Source: an uncultured Chitinophaga sp.
GTDB taxonomy: Bacteria; Bacteroidota; Bacteroidia; Cytophagales; Cyclobacteriaceae
Direction: 5' to 3'
DNA length: 64,000 nucleotides
Assembly (NCBI GenBank): GCA_902168205.1
Contig: CABHOK010000003.1
Span: forward strand, 434,001 to 498,000
The position numbers and the translations under genes are program-made. Below are positions 18,381 to 26,835 of this stretch, in pieces. The notes below the pieces were generated by a model. It did no database searches, was not told where the DNA came from, and saw only the letters and a program-made list of their open reading frames with translations. Position 1 is the stretch's first letter. Each line of letters opens with the position of its first letter.

Positions 18381-18842
18381 ATGTGGGAAGACAACGATGA
18401 CGATGCGGACGATGATTACGATCCGGAACAAGAGCGGAAGCGCATGGAAGCACTTCCTATTTTTCAGAAGGCAGAAGAGATCCGTGAATTGACAAGACGT
18501 ATTATCGATTCGATTGATGACGAAGAGGTACGCATGATTCACAGCAATATCATGCTGGAAGATTCCATTATCCTTTCAGCCAAAATAGCAGGAGCGGAGG
18601 CCATGGATGATTTCATTATGAAAATGGAGAATGCCACCATTATAAAAATTCATGCACGCAGTCTGCTAACACAAACGGCATCACTACTCTTTGAGGAAGT
18701 ACTTCCAGAAGAATACCTGCGTTTGCTTCGCAAAGAGATCGAAGCGTTTCGACTCTTGTTTCGCGATTGGATCAAAACCTTTCACAAGTCTCCGAAGGAA
18801 GGCGATGGATGGGGACTTTTTGTGGAGGATGACGATATATAG
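18381..18842 (+). CDS. Acidic hypothetical protein, 153 residues
   Basis: Not recognised. The N-terminus is strongly acidic (MWEDNDDDADDDYDPEQERK), followed by what looks like an all-helical domain (FQKAEEIRELTRRIIDSIDD, EEYLRLLRKEIEAFRLLFRD). No membrane segment or catalytic motif. It starts after the A+T-rich repeat downstream of the HerA-like gene. Composition and a clean single frame support it as a real cytoplasmic protein. Its stop codon lies in a paired palindrome shared with the convergent OsmC gene. Confidence 0.75.
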   Translation: MWEDNDDDADDDYDPEQERKRMEALPIFQKAEEIRELTRRIIDSIDDEEVRMIHSNIMLEDSIILSAKIAGAEAMDDFIMKMENATIIKIHARSLLTQTASLLFEEVLPEEYLRLLRKEIEAFRLLFRDWIKTFHKSPKEGDGWGLFVEDDDI

Positions 18843-18877
18843 ATATAGTGCCGGTTAAGCACTATATCTTAACCGGC
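18842..18877. terminator. Interlocked palindromes between convergent genes
   Basis: Two perfect inverted repeats interleave: GATATAGTGC (18842-18851) with GCACTATATC (18859-18868), and GCCGGTTAA (18850-18858) with TTAACCGGC (18869-18877). The order A-B-A'-B' allows either of two hairpins or an H-type pseudoknot on both strands. It overlaps both stop codons. It is probably a bidirectional termination or 3'-end structure, though neither side has a U tract. Confidence 0.6.
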
Positions 18878-19329
18878 TCTGCAACCACCGTTGCCTGCAT
18901 AATAACTTTTGTTTTGATGGAGTTTGAGATCAGACAACTAGCTTCAGACTTCTGAAGCACCTTGTTTGCCTTCTCTGTATCTTTTTCGTCTGCTATAATT
19001 ACCTCTGGGTATAGCCTCACTTCCGTCATCATAAATTTGCCATCTGCTTTCTCGAGCTTTCCTTGCGAGTTACAACGAAAGGAAATGAAATCCAGTTTGG
19101 AGTTTTCGGCAATAGCAAGAAATGTTGTCATGAAGCAACTGCTTACGGAAGCTGTGAATAAATGTTCAGGCGACCATATACCCGGTATACCTTTGGGAAA
19201 TTCCGGTGGTGTTGCCACTTCGATACATCCGCCTGTCAGTGCATCGTTTTGCGTTAACTCCGGAGAGCACATCATGCCCCTGCGATCTTTGCTCCAGGCT
19301 ATATTAACCGTATATATATATGATTCCAT
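18862..19329 (-). CDS. OsmC family protein
   Basis: A 155-residue OsmC/Ohr-fold protein. These are thiol peroxidases that reduce organic hydroperoxides, and some act on persulfides. Two cysteines occupy the family positions: SVSSCFMTTFLAIAENSKLD and KSEASCLISNSIKTK. The motif GIWSPEHLFTASVSSC is typical. It is the last gene of the minus-strand run: its ATG directly follows the TAA of the rhodanese gene (TAAATG), so translation is almost certainly coupled. Context suggests a role in sulfur or thiol stress. Confidence 0.93.
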   Translation of the reverse strand: MESYIYTVNIAWSKDRRGMMCSPELTQNDALTGGCIEVATPPEFPKGIPGIWSPEHLFTASVSSCFMTTFLAIAENSKLDFISFRCNSQGKLEKADGKFMMTEVRLYPEVIIADEKDTEKANKVLQKSEASCLISNSIKTKVIMQATVVAEPVKI

Positions 19330-19644
19330 TTATAATTTGTTTTGCAGTTGATTCCAGCCCCCTCCGTTATGAACATTTGTGTATCCATGTGTTTTTAATA
19401 TACCGGCTGCCTTGCCGCTTCGCATACCCGAGGCGCAGCAAGTAATGATACAGACATCCTTACCGGGAAGTCTGTGAAGATTATCGGCAAGTTCATTTAC
19501 AGGTATATTAATAGCATGAGCGATGTGTCCTGAAGTATATTCCTGCTTTGTGCGCACGTCTATAATAACAGCACCTTGCTTTAGCTGTTGTTTGTAATCA
19601 AATGCAGGTTCCATTGAGAATATCCGTTTTATGAGTTTTATCAT
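19330..19644 (-). CDS. Rhodanese-like sulfurtransferase
   Basis: A 104-residue single-domain rhodanese. DVRTKQEYTSGHIAHAINIP is the CDC25-type conserved part, and the active loop CASGMRS sits at the C-terminal end of ITCCASGMRSGKAA, with an extra Cys directly before the catalytic one. It would carry sulfane sulfur as a persulfide. No signal peptide, so it is cytoplasmic. It is coupled to osmC downstream and lies 132 bases after the DUF2892 gene, in the classical rhodanese/YgaP pairing split over two genes. Confidence 0.93.
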   Translation of the reverse strand: MIKLIKRIFSMEPAFDYKQQLKQGAVIIDVRTKQEYTSGHIAHAINIPVNELADNLHRLPGKDVCIITCCASGMRSGKAAGILKTHGYTNVHNGGGWNQLQNKL

Positions 19645-19776
19645 ATTCGAAATTATTTAAAGACTTGGTGTATACTTAATTCTTTGTTTGGTAAAGGTAG
19701 ATGTGCCAAGAGTGCTTCTTCCTGATAATCGTCAGTGACAGCATTGATGTTTTTCAATGCGAGACCCGGTTAGGGT

Positions 19777-19974
19777 TTATTTTTTTTTCGATTGACCAAC
19801 ACCAGCCTGGTCTAGTATTTTCTCCAGTGGACAAAAGCGCGTAAACGATGACTGAAGCAGGTTAAACCCTACAAATATAGCCAGTGCTATCCAGTACGGA
19901 TGTATCCAGTACGCCAGTGCTACACTGGCCAGTACCATGCTGCCGGCGAAGGCGCGTATTATTCTTTCTTTCAT
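19777..19974 (-). CDS. DUF2892 (YgaP transmembrane-like) inner-membrane protein
   Basis: A 65-residue protein with two close membrane helices (AGSMVLASVALAYW and WIALAIFVGFNLLQSSF) and the family signature FTRFCPLEKILDQAGV. This domain is fused to rhodanese in E. coli YgaP and stands alone here. Its exact role is unknown; proposals concern sulfur-compound export. It follows the RND pump gene by 39 bases, so it is probably in the same transcript. Confidence 0.92.
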   Translation of the reverse strand: MKERIIRAFAGSMVLASVALAYWIHPYWIALAIFVGFNLLQSSFTRFCPLEKILDQAGVGQSKKK

Positions 19975-20013
19975 AAATATAAAGTGTTTATTAGGTGATA
20001 TATAGTTGTTGAT

Positions 20014-23000
20014 TTATGGATGGCTCGATCGTTTCATTCTATAGTACAGCAACGGTACAACCAGCAAGGTTAGAAATGTGGAGGTAATCGTTCCACCCAT
20101 CAGCGAAATAGCTAGTCCCTGAAAGATGGGATCGAACAAGATGATCACCGCCCCTAGCACCACCGCGCCTGCCGTCAGTAATATTGGCGTAGTGCGCACA
20201 GCTCCAGCTTCGAGAATGGCCCGCTGTAACGGTATGCCTTCTGCGAGACGTATATTAATGAAGTCAATTAGCAAAACAGAATTGCGAACCATAACCCCGG
20301 CCAGCGCAATAAATCCGATCATGGACGTGGCTGTAAAGTAGGCATCCAACATCCAATGGCCGAGTACGATACCGATCAGTGACAACGGAATGGCTACCAG
20401 CATAACAATCGGTACCCTGAAATCCTGGAACCACCCAACGATGAGCATATATATAATAATGATAACTGCTGCAAACGCTATACCCAGATCGCGAAATACT
20501 TCGTAGGTAATTTGCCATTCTCCATCCCACTTCAAAGTATAGTTATCTTCCAGCGCAGGTTGTGCGTTGTAGGCTTCGGATAGAGTATATCCTTTTTTCA
20601 ACGGAATTGATTTCAGTTTGTCAGATATTTCCAGCATGGCATAGAAGGGACTCTCCAGGTCGCCTGCAAGATCTGCCAGTACATATACTACGCGCTTCTG
20701 ATTCTTCCGGTAAATGCTTTTAGGACGAATCGTTTCCTGTACCGAGACGAGGTCGCCAACAGGAACGGCATTGCCTTTCGCGTTGATTATTTTTAAATTC
20801 ATCACATCAGCAATAGAGGCCTTATCGGTATCATGTAATTGCAGTACTATATTTACCGGTTCAAATGCGGCAGCGTTATGAATCATACCGGCTGTGATAT
20901 CGGATAACGAAGCTTGCATAGTAGCCGTGACTTGCGCAGGCGCTATACCGTGGTGCATGGCTTTCTCACGGTCCACGACAAAGCTATATTCGCGTTGATT
21001 ATCCTCAGACATCCAGTCGGTATCAACCACTCCGTTTGTGGTTTTGATCTGTTCTTTTAACCGTGAGGCAATGCGTATCTGTTCAGTATAGTCAGGACCA
21101 TAGATTTCGGCAACAATGGTAGAAAGCACAGGCGGTCCCGGTGGTACTTCCACCAGTTTAACATTGGCATGATAGCGCTCTGCTATTTTTTGTATAGCAG
21201 GTCTGTATTGTTTAACCAGGTCATGGCTCTGTATACTTCTGTCTTTTTTGTCGGCCAGGTTCACCTGTATATCAGCTACGTTATCACCTCTTCGCAAATC
21301 GTAATGGCGAACCAATCCATTAAAGCTGATCGGTCCCGCAGAGCCGATATAGGCCTGGTAATTTGTTACCAGATTTTGCTGGGCTATATATTGCGATATC
21401 TCGCGCGTAACTGCGGCTGTTCGTTCCAGCGTGGTGCCTTCCGGCATATCAATGATTATCTGAAATTCATTCTTGTTATCGAACGGCAACATTTTTACGG
21501 CCACCCAACGTGTATAGAAAAATGAAACCGAAAGAAGAAGTATTCCCACTATACTCATAACAAATGTCCATCGCATCCAACGTTTTTGAAGCATTGGCTG
21601 TAGCAACATAGCGTATAGTTTATAGATGGTAGATTGTTCCAGTGGCTGGGGCTCTCTCTCGGTATGTGTTTCTTTTTCTTTCAGAAAATAATATCCGAGA
21701 TACGGTGTCAGTGTTAGCGCCACAACCAGCGAGAGCAGCATGGCTATGGAAGCTCCGATCGGCATCGGACTCATATAGGGCCCCATCATACCCGATACAA
21801 ATGCCATTGGCAGAACAGCCGCTATAACGGTGAATGTTGCCAGTATAGTAGGGTTTCCAACTTCATTTATAGCGAATATAGCAGCTTGCAAAAACGGCAA
21901 ACGTTTCATCTTGAAATGCCGATGCATATTTTCAGCGATAATGATGGAGTCGTCAACTACGATACCCGTAATAAAGACAAGTGCAAAGAGCGTGATGCGG
22001 TTCAATGTATAGTCGAGAAAATAATAGCTGAACAGCGTCAGAGCAAAAGTTACCGGCACCGACAGGAATACTACCAGGCCACCGCGCCATCCCATAGCGA
22101 GCATTACAAAAACGGTAACCGCGATGATGGCCACCAGGAGGTGAAGCAGCAACTCGGACACTTTTTCAGACGCTGTCTCTCCGTAATTTCTGGTTTGTGT
22201 GATATAGACTTCATCCGGTATAAGTTCTTTCTTAAGATGCTCAACTTTCGAAACAATCTGATCGGCCAGCTTCATAGCGTCAGCGCCTTTTTTCTTGGCG
22301 ATGGAAAGTGTTACAGCCGGATACTCGGATGAAAATTTATTGGCCTCGTCAACATTATACCGGCCGTTCCCATAGTAAACATACTGCGATGGCTTGGCCG
22401 GACCTTCCTGTATCGTGGCAACCTGCTTCAGGTATACGGGCTGTCCGTTATGGGTACCTACAATCAAGTCTCCCACTTCAGCGGCTGAGCGTAGAAAGTT
22501 TCCGGTATTTACAGAGAAGACTGTGTCCCGTCTTATCAGGTTTCCACTCTGCAACTGCGTATTGTTACCCTGTATATAGTTACTGATAGTCAGTATATCG
22601 ACATGGCTATACGCCATTTTATCGTTGTCCAGTGTAACGTTTACCTGGCGGTTTCTGCCCCCGGTAATCTGAACGGTAGCTACATCTGTAATTTTTTTGA
22701 TTTCACCGGAGAGTGTTTGTGCCAGTTGCCTGAGTTCGTAGTCGCTATAGGTCTCGCTCCATAAGGTTAGTCCGAGTACAGGCACATCATCGATGGCCCT
22801 GCTTTTTACCAGTGGCATGGTTACACCCGCCGGCATCTGGTCCATATTTTTCAGCAGTTCATTGTATAGTTTTACAAGCGAACGCTCTATGTCTTCGCCA
22901 ACGTAAAATTGTACAATGAGCATTGCCTGTCCCTGCATGGAAGTTGAGTATACATGTTCAACTCCCTTAACGTTAGAGATGATTTTTTCAAGAGGTTGTG

Positions 23001-23211
23001 ATACCCGCGATTCTGTCTCGGCTGGCGATGCGCCCGGGTAACGCACAAATATATCAGCCATCGGTACATCGATCTGCGGCTCCTCTTCCCGCGGAATAAG
23101 GAGAGTACTATAGCCGCCAATCAATAGAAAGGCTACCATCAATAAGATCGTCAGCTTCGATTGTATAAATGCCTTGGCAATGCTGCCCGATAAACCTTCT
23201 TTCATGTTCAT
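20014..23211 (-). CDS. RND efflux pump, inner-membrane permease
   Basis: A 1065-residue proton-driven RND pump of the AcrB-like (HAE) superfamily. Twelve membrane segments and two large periplasmic loops are visible, with the proton-relay aspartates in TM4 (GIVVDDSIIIAENM). The N-terminal helix reads SKLTILLMVAFLLIGGYSTL, and the PRYPGA-like FVRYPGASPAETESRVSQPL is present. It lies between the adaptor gene (28-base gap) and DUF2892. The substrate is not obvious. Linkage to rhodanese, DUF2892 and OsmC suggests a thiol- or sulfur-related or oxidant-related cargo, as inference only. Confidence 0.95.
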   Translation of the reverse strand: MNMKEGLSGSIAKAFIQSKLTILLMVAFLLIGGYSTLLIPREEEPQIDVPMADIFVRYPGASPAETESRVSQPLEKIISNVKGVEHVYSTSMQGQAMLIVQFYVGEDIERSLVKLYNELLKNMDQMPAGVTMPLVKSRAIDDVPVLGLTLWSETYSDYELRQLAQTLSGEIKKITDVATVQITGGRNRQVNVTLDNDKMAYSHVDILTISNYIQGNNTQLQSGNLIRRDTVFSVNTGNFLRSAAEVGDLIVGTHNGQPVYLKQVATIQEGPAKPSQYVYYGNGRYNVDEANKFSSEYPAVTLSIAKKKGADAMKLADQIVSKVEHLKKELIPDEVYITQTRNYGETASEKVSELLLHLLVAIIAVTVFVMLAMGWRGGLVVFLSVPVTFALTLFSYYFLDYTLNRITLFALVFITGIVVDDSIIIAENMHRHFKMKRLPFLQAAIFAINEVGNPTILATFTVIAAVLPMAFVSGMMGPYMSPMPIGASIAMLLSLVVALTLTPYLGYYFLKEKETHTEREPQPLEQSTIYKLYAMLLQPMLQKRWMRWTFVMSIVGILLLSVSFFYTRWVAVKMLPFDNKNEFQIIIDMPEGTTLERTAAVTREISQYIAQQNLVTNYQAYIGSAGPISFNGLVRHYDLRRGDNVADIQVNLADKKDRSIQSHDLVKQYRPAIQKIAERYHANVKLVEVPPGPPVLSTIVAEIYGPDYTEQIRIASRLKEQIKTTNGVVDTDWMSEDNQREYSFVVDREKAMHHGIAPAQVTATMQASLSDITAGMIHNAAAFEPVNIVLQLHDTDKASIADVMNLKIINAKGNAVPVGDLVSVQETIRPKSIYRKNQKRVVYVLADLAGDLESPFYAMLEISDKLKSIPLKKGYTLSEAYNAQPALEDNYTLKWDGEWQITYEVFRDLGIAFAAVIIIIYMLIVGWFQDFRVPIVMLVAIPLSLIGIVLGHWMLDAYFTATSMIGFIALAGVMVRNSVLLIDFINIRLAEGIPLQRAILEAGAVRTTPILLTAGAVVLGAVIILFDPIFQGLAISLMGGTITSTFLTLLVVPLLYYRMKRSSHP

Positions 23212-23239
23212 TGAATTATATATAGATACTCACAGCTGG

Positions 23240-24334
23240 TTATTGTATGGCAACCGGCACACCATTATACAAGCGTTCATCGCCGGCAAGAATAAATTTT
23301 TCTCCGGCTGTTATGCCTGCAAGAATTTCAACACGGTTACCGATTGTTCTGCCAACACGTACCCATCGTAGCAAGGCTGTGTTTTCCGAACCAAGGGTAT
23401 ATATACCGGTGAGTTGGTCTTTCGAGAAAATAGCGGCAGCAGGAACCGTAACGATGTGCTCATGGGTAGCAAGGTGTTCGTCTGTAGCAATTACTACGTT
23501 CACATTCATGCCTGAATACAAAGTATAATGTGTACTGTTGGGTATATCAATTTTTAACAGATACTGTCCGCCACTGAATCGCGAAGAAGGACTTACTTCT
23601 GAAATTGTACCCTGTATGCTTTGTCCGGTTGATTTAACGATCACATCCACGGGCATTCCTTTTCGGACACGCGGTATATATACTTCCGGTACCGAAGCAC
23701 TTACCCGGTGAAGAGCCGATTGTTCCAGTATCAGGATAGGCTGCCCGGGGTGTGCCATCGTTCCGGCATCCATGTTTTTCTGCACAACAACGCCATGAAA
23801 GGGAGCCTTGAGATTGGTATAGTCCAGCATGGCTTCAGCCTCGTATTGCATTTGTTGTGCGGCTTCGGCTTTCGCTTTCACCGAAGTATAGCGCAGGGTG
23901 GCATTTTCAAATTCCCGGGTTGATACACTTTGCAGTTGATGTAATTCAGTATAGCGTTCGTAGTCTTTCTGTGCATCATTCAATGCAGCCTCGGCTTCTG
24001 TTACCATGGCCTTAGCCTGCGCACGCCTGGCCTGTATATCCTGGTTGCTGATGGTGGCAAGAAGTTGTCCTTGCTTCACAATATCACCGGGTTTAACATG
24101 TATTCCGGTAATGAAGCCCATTACGCGGGTACTGATCTCGGCTGTTTCGCCAGCTTCAATATAGCCGCTTACATGAATGTTGCTATCAACGGTTGTCTCA
24201 GCGATGCCAATGGTTACAGGAACCGGGTTCGCTTTCTTTACTTCGGTGCCGGCATGATCACTACTGCATGCGCCTGTGAATATACTTACGGGCACGAGCA
24301 CGGTGATGCTTAGACTATATATATACTTTTTCAT
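23240..24334 (-). CDS. RND efflux periplasmic adaptor (MFP) lipoprotein
   Basis: A 364-residue membrane-fusion protein linking the RND pump to TolC. A lipobox FTGAC predicts lipid attachment near residue 23. Then come a barrel-sandwich half (VSGYIEAGETAEISTRVMGF and IHVKPGDIVKQGQLLATI), a helical hairpin (about residues 110-170), the second sandwich half (LKAPFHGVVVQKNMDAGTMA) and the beta-barrel/membrane-proximal part. It follows tolC by 10 bases and precedes the pump gene by 28, a tight operon. Confidence 0.95.
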   Translation of the reverse strand: MKKYIYSLSITVLVPVSIFTGACSSDHAGTEVKKANPVPVTIGIAETTVDSNIHVSGYIEAGETAEISTRVMGFITGIHVKPGDIVKQGQLLATISNQDIQARRAQAKAMVTEAEAALNDAQKDYERYTELHQLQSVSTREFENATLRYTSVKAKAEAAQQMQYEAEAMLDYTNLKAPFHGVVVQKNMDAGTMAHPGQPILILEQSALHRVSASVPEVYIPRVRKGMPVDVIVKSTGQSIQGTISEVSPSSRFSGGQYLLKIDIPNSTHYTLYSGMNVNVVIATDEHLATHEHIVTVPAAAIFSKDQLTGIYTLGSENTALLRWVRVGRTIGNRVEILAGITAGEKFILAGDERLYNGVPVAIQ

Positions 24335-24344
24335 ACTTCTTGTT

Positions 24345-25661
24345 TTATTTGTCAGAGGTTTCTGTTAAAAAATACAGGTATAGTTGTGTTGTGGTTAGCT
24401 GAAATACAGCTTGTGCATAGTGGAGTTTTTGCTGTGATAATAGTGTTTGCGCCTGGAGGATGTCATTGGTAGTAACTAACCCTTGCGCATAGCGATTTTG
24501 CAGGATCCGCAAAGCTTCGGTTGCCTGTGCTACGGCAGTACGTTGTTGCTGTAGTAAAAACTGCGCATCCAGTAATTGGCGTTGGGTTTTACTGATCTCC
24601 AGTTTGCCTTGTTCTTTCTGATGGCGGAGTTGCTCCGCTATTTTATTTTTCAGAATACGTTGTTCATTCACTTTATGGCGTGTAGCCATACCGTTAAATA
24701 TATTCCAGGATAGCTGCAGTCCGGCCAGGTAGGAGCCTGAGCCGAATCCCACGGCATCGTCATCGTTAAACATATACTCAGCAAAAGCATTGACGCGGGG
24801 CAGGTACGACATCCGCGTTGCGTGGATCATACGATCCTGTGCATCGACCGATAATTGCATCGCCTTGAAGTCGGCCCGGTTATCCGGAAGTATAGGCGTA
24901 ATTTCCGCAGGCATGGTAACAAGCGTAGTGTCGGTCTGGTAGAGTATACCGGTTGGTTTTCCCATCCACAAACTCAGGTAATCTGAAATGTTATACAGTG
25001 CACTGGTTGCTTCAGCCAGTTGGCTTTCCGTAGCGGCTATCTGTACTTGTACATGCAATACATCCGAGGGTTGTAAAAGGCCTTTTGCAAGACGGTTAAC
25101 AGTAGCAGTATGAATCGATTTTACAGTGCGCAGTGCTTCTTCCAGCGTATGCTTCACGCTATAGGACAATTGTAACTGCGCGTAAGTTTTCTGTACTTCA
25201 AAAGCTGCGTACGATTGTGTTCGCCTGGTTTGCCAGGTATATGCTTCCGTTTGCAGGTAGGCTGCCTGGCGCTGCTGAAGCTGATCGAGATTCAGAATTG
25301 GCTGACGCCATTCAGCTTTCGTAGTATAATTCTGAATGGACGAAGGATGATTCAGTATCTCCGGATTGAAATCAGACTGGGTAACATTCTGTTGCTGGAG
25401 TTTAGTGCCAAACGCGTTGAGCGGATTGTTCGTGCTGATGGCTGTATAGCTTACCGCGAGTTGCGGAAGAAATATGGAATTGGTTTGTTTGAATGCCGCT
25501 ACGGCACGTGCTTCGTCCAGTTGCGCCTGCACAACGTCCGGGTTGTTTTTTAGAGCGGCATCTAACGCATCAGCAAGCCGCAGAAAGGTATATTCCTGCG
25601 CTTCTGATAAGGTTGACGAGCATAGCGAAATAATCAATAGAACCGATAATACCTTGTTCAT
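24345..25661 (-). CDS. TolC family outer-membrane channel
   Basis: A 438-residue outer-membrane efflux protein, first gene of the operon. Signal peptide KVLSVLLIISLCSSTLSEAQ; two repeats of OEP helices, with the first containing LDAALKNNPDVVQAQLDEAR and the second LQNRYAQGLVTTNDILQAQT. It provides the exit duct of the tripartite pump. A TAnnTTTG box and a Crp/Fnr-type palindrome lie immediately upstream, so expression is probably activated by a Crp/Fnr protein. Confidence 0.94.
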   Translation of the reverse strand: MNKVLSVLLIISLCSSTLSEAQEYTFLRLADALDAALKNNPDVVQAQLDEARAVAAFKQTNSIFLPQLAVSYTAISTNNPLNAFGTKLQQQNVTQSDFNPEILNHPSSIQNYTTKAEWRQPILNLDQLQQRQAAYLQTEAYTWQTRRTQSYAAFEVQKTYAQLQLSYSVKHTLEEALRTVKSIHTATVNRLAKGLLQPSDVLHVQVQIAATESQLAEATSALYNISDYLSLWMGKPTGILYQTDTTLVTMPAEITPILPDNRADFKAMQLSVDAQDRMIHATRMSYLPRVNAFAEYMFNDDDAVGFGSGSYLAGLQLSWNIFNGMATRHKVNEQRILKNKIAEQLRHQKEQGKLEISKTQRQLLDAQFLLQQQRTAVAQATEALRILQNRYAQGLVTTNDILQAQTLLSQQKLHYAQAVFQLTTTQLYLYFLTETSDK

Positions 25662-25674
25662 TATCTTTTTTATG

Positions 25675-25682
25675 CAAAGTTA
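25675..25682 (-). promoter_or_regulatory. -7 box of the tolC-RND-sulfur operon
   Basis: On the minus strand TAACTTTG matches TAnnTTTG and ends 13 bases before the tolC ATG. There is no TTG at -33; that position lies beside the Crp/Fnr palindrome, consistent with an activator-dependent promoter. Confidence 0.6.
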
Positions 25683-25703
25683 CCGGAGCCGTTACCGCTG
25701 CAC

Positions 25704-25719
25704 TGTGACCTGGGTCACG
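25704..25719. promoter_or_regulatory. Crp/Fnr-type operator upstream of the RND operon
   Basis: TGTGACCTGGGTCACG fits TGTGA-N6-TCACR with a perfect GTGACC/GGTCAC core. Its centre (about 25711.5) is some 42 bases upstream of the transcription start expected from the -7 box, the class II activator position known for CRP/FNR proteins. The nearest candidate regulator is the two-cysteine Crp/Fnr protein encoded at 26836-27459. Confidence 0.7.
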
Positions 25720-25855
25720 TTCAGATTTCTTTATAAAATCTTCCGGATTGGTTCATTGAAAAGTGATCTGCCTGAAGGTGAGGACATAAAAAAATGATTC
25801 AGAACGGATTAAACCTTCACGCTGCAGCGTTGTCTAACAAACCAAATATTTCTTT

Positions 25856-26758
25856 ATGAAAGCAATACAATTTGTTTTGGGGTGTGTGATGGTCTGTGCA
25901 ATAATGAATTCATCTTTTGCAACAACTTCTGTACCACGCGACAGCACCGGGGTGCCGGGCGATAATTTCAGCCTGGAGGGCGCCCTCGAAATGTTCAGGA
26001 AAGCGGAGTCGCCGGAAGAGTTTGAAAAGATGATCAACACCGAAGATAACAAGGTAAACAACCTTGATCTTAATGGCGATGGTGATACGGACTATATCAA
26101 AGTAATAGACAAAGGCGAAGGCGATGCGCATGCATTTATACTGCAAGCCGCTGTTTCTGATAATGAGAGCCAGGATATAGCGGTAATCGAACTTGAAAAG
26201 ACTGGAGGCAGCGATGCTGTTGTACAGATTGTAGGCGATGAAGATATATATGGCGAGCAGGTTATTGTAGAGCCTGCGGATGAGAACAGGGCAGCAACAC
26301 AATCTGCGCAGGCACGCACACGATCAACCACAACGACCAATGTTGTTGTAAATGTCTGGACATGGCCGGTAGTGCGTCATGTATATGCCCCGGGCTACGT
26401 GGTATGGATTTCTCCCTGGGGATGGCGCGCCCGTCCCGTATGGTGGCGTCCATGGAGACCGGTGCATTACCGTGTTTTCTATCCGTATAGAGCGCCGTAT
26501 CATCGGCGCTATGTGGTGGTGCATCACCACCGTGTAGTACATGCACATCGTATATATACTCCGGTGCGAACAACTTCAGTAACCGTGCATACGCGCAATC
26601 GTGCCTCGGTTGATCACTACCGCACCACACGCACATCACGCAGCACTACCGTTACAAGAGACAACAAGCAAACCAAAGTAACCCGCAGAACAACAACGGT
26701 GCAGGGGAAGAATGGTAAAGCAACGAAGCGTACAACCCGCGTACGAAGAAAAGACTGA
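25856..26758 (+). CDS. Secreted His/Arg/Trp/Tyr-rich protein with EF-hand-like loop
   Basis: Not recognised by function. The 300-residue product has a signal peptide (FVLGCVMVCAIMNSSFA), an acidic N-terminal domain with a calcium-loop-like DLNGDGDTDYIKV (about residue 63), and a segment TTNVVVNVWTWPVVRHVYAP. From about residue 180 the C-terminal half is highly basic and aromatic (WWRPWRPVHYRVFYPYRAP, VVHHHRVVHAHR), and it ends with Thr/Arg/Lys. The His-rich tail could bind metals or polyanions at the cell surface. It is divergent from the RND operon and ends in a strong terminator. Confidence 0.8.
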   Translation: MKAIQFVLGCVMVCAIMNSSFATTSVPRDSTGVPGDNFSLEGALEMFRKAESPEEFEKMINTEDNKVNNLDLNGDGDTDYIKVIDKGEGDAHAFILQAAVSDNESQDIAVIELEKTGGSDAVVQIVGDEDIYGEQVIVEPADENRAATQSAQARTRSTTTTNVVVNVWTWPVVRHVYAPGYVVWISPWGWRARPVWWRPWRPVHYRVFYPYRAPYHRRYVVVHHHRVVHAHRIYTPVRTTSVTVHTRNRASVDHYRTTRTSRSTTVTRDNKQTKVTRRTTTVQGKNGKATKRTTRVRRKD

Positions 26759-26780
26759 GGCTGATTCAGGGGCGGTTCAG

Positions 26781-26825
26781 ACGGTATAGTATAGGTCGAA
26801 CGGATATATACTATACCGTTTTTTA
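26781..26825 (+). terminator. Rho-independent terminator between convergent genes
   Basis: ACGGTATAGTATA (26781-26793) pairs perfectly with TATACTATACCGT (26807-26819), followed by six T. It serves the secreted His/Arg-rich protein gene, and may also act in reverse on the Crp/Fnr gene. Confidence 0.88.
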
Positions 26826-26835
26826 TTCTGCTGCT

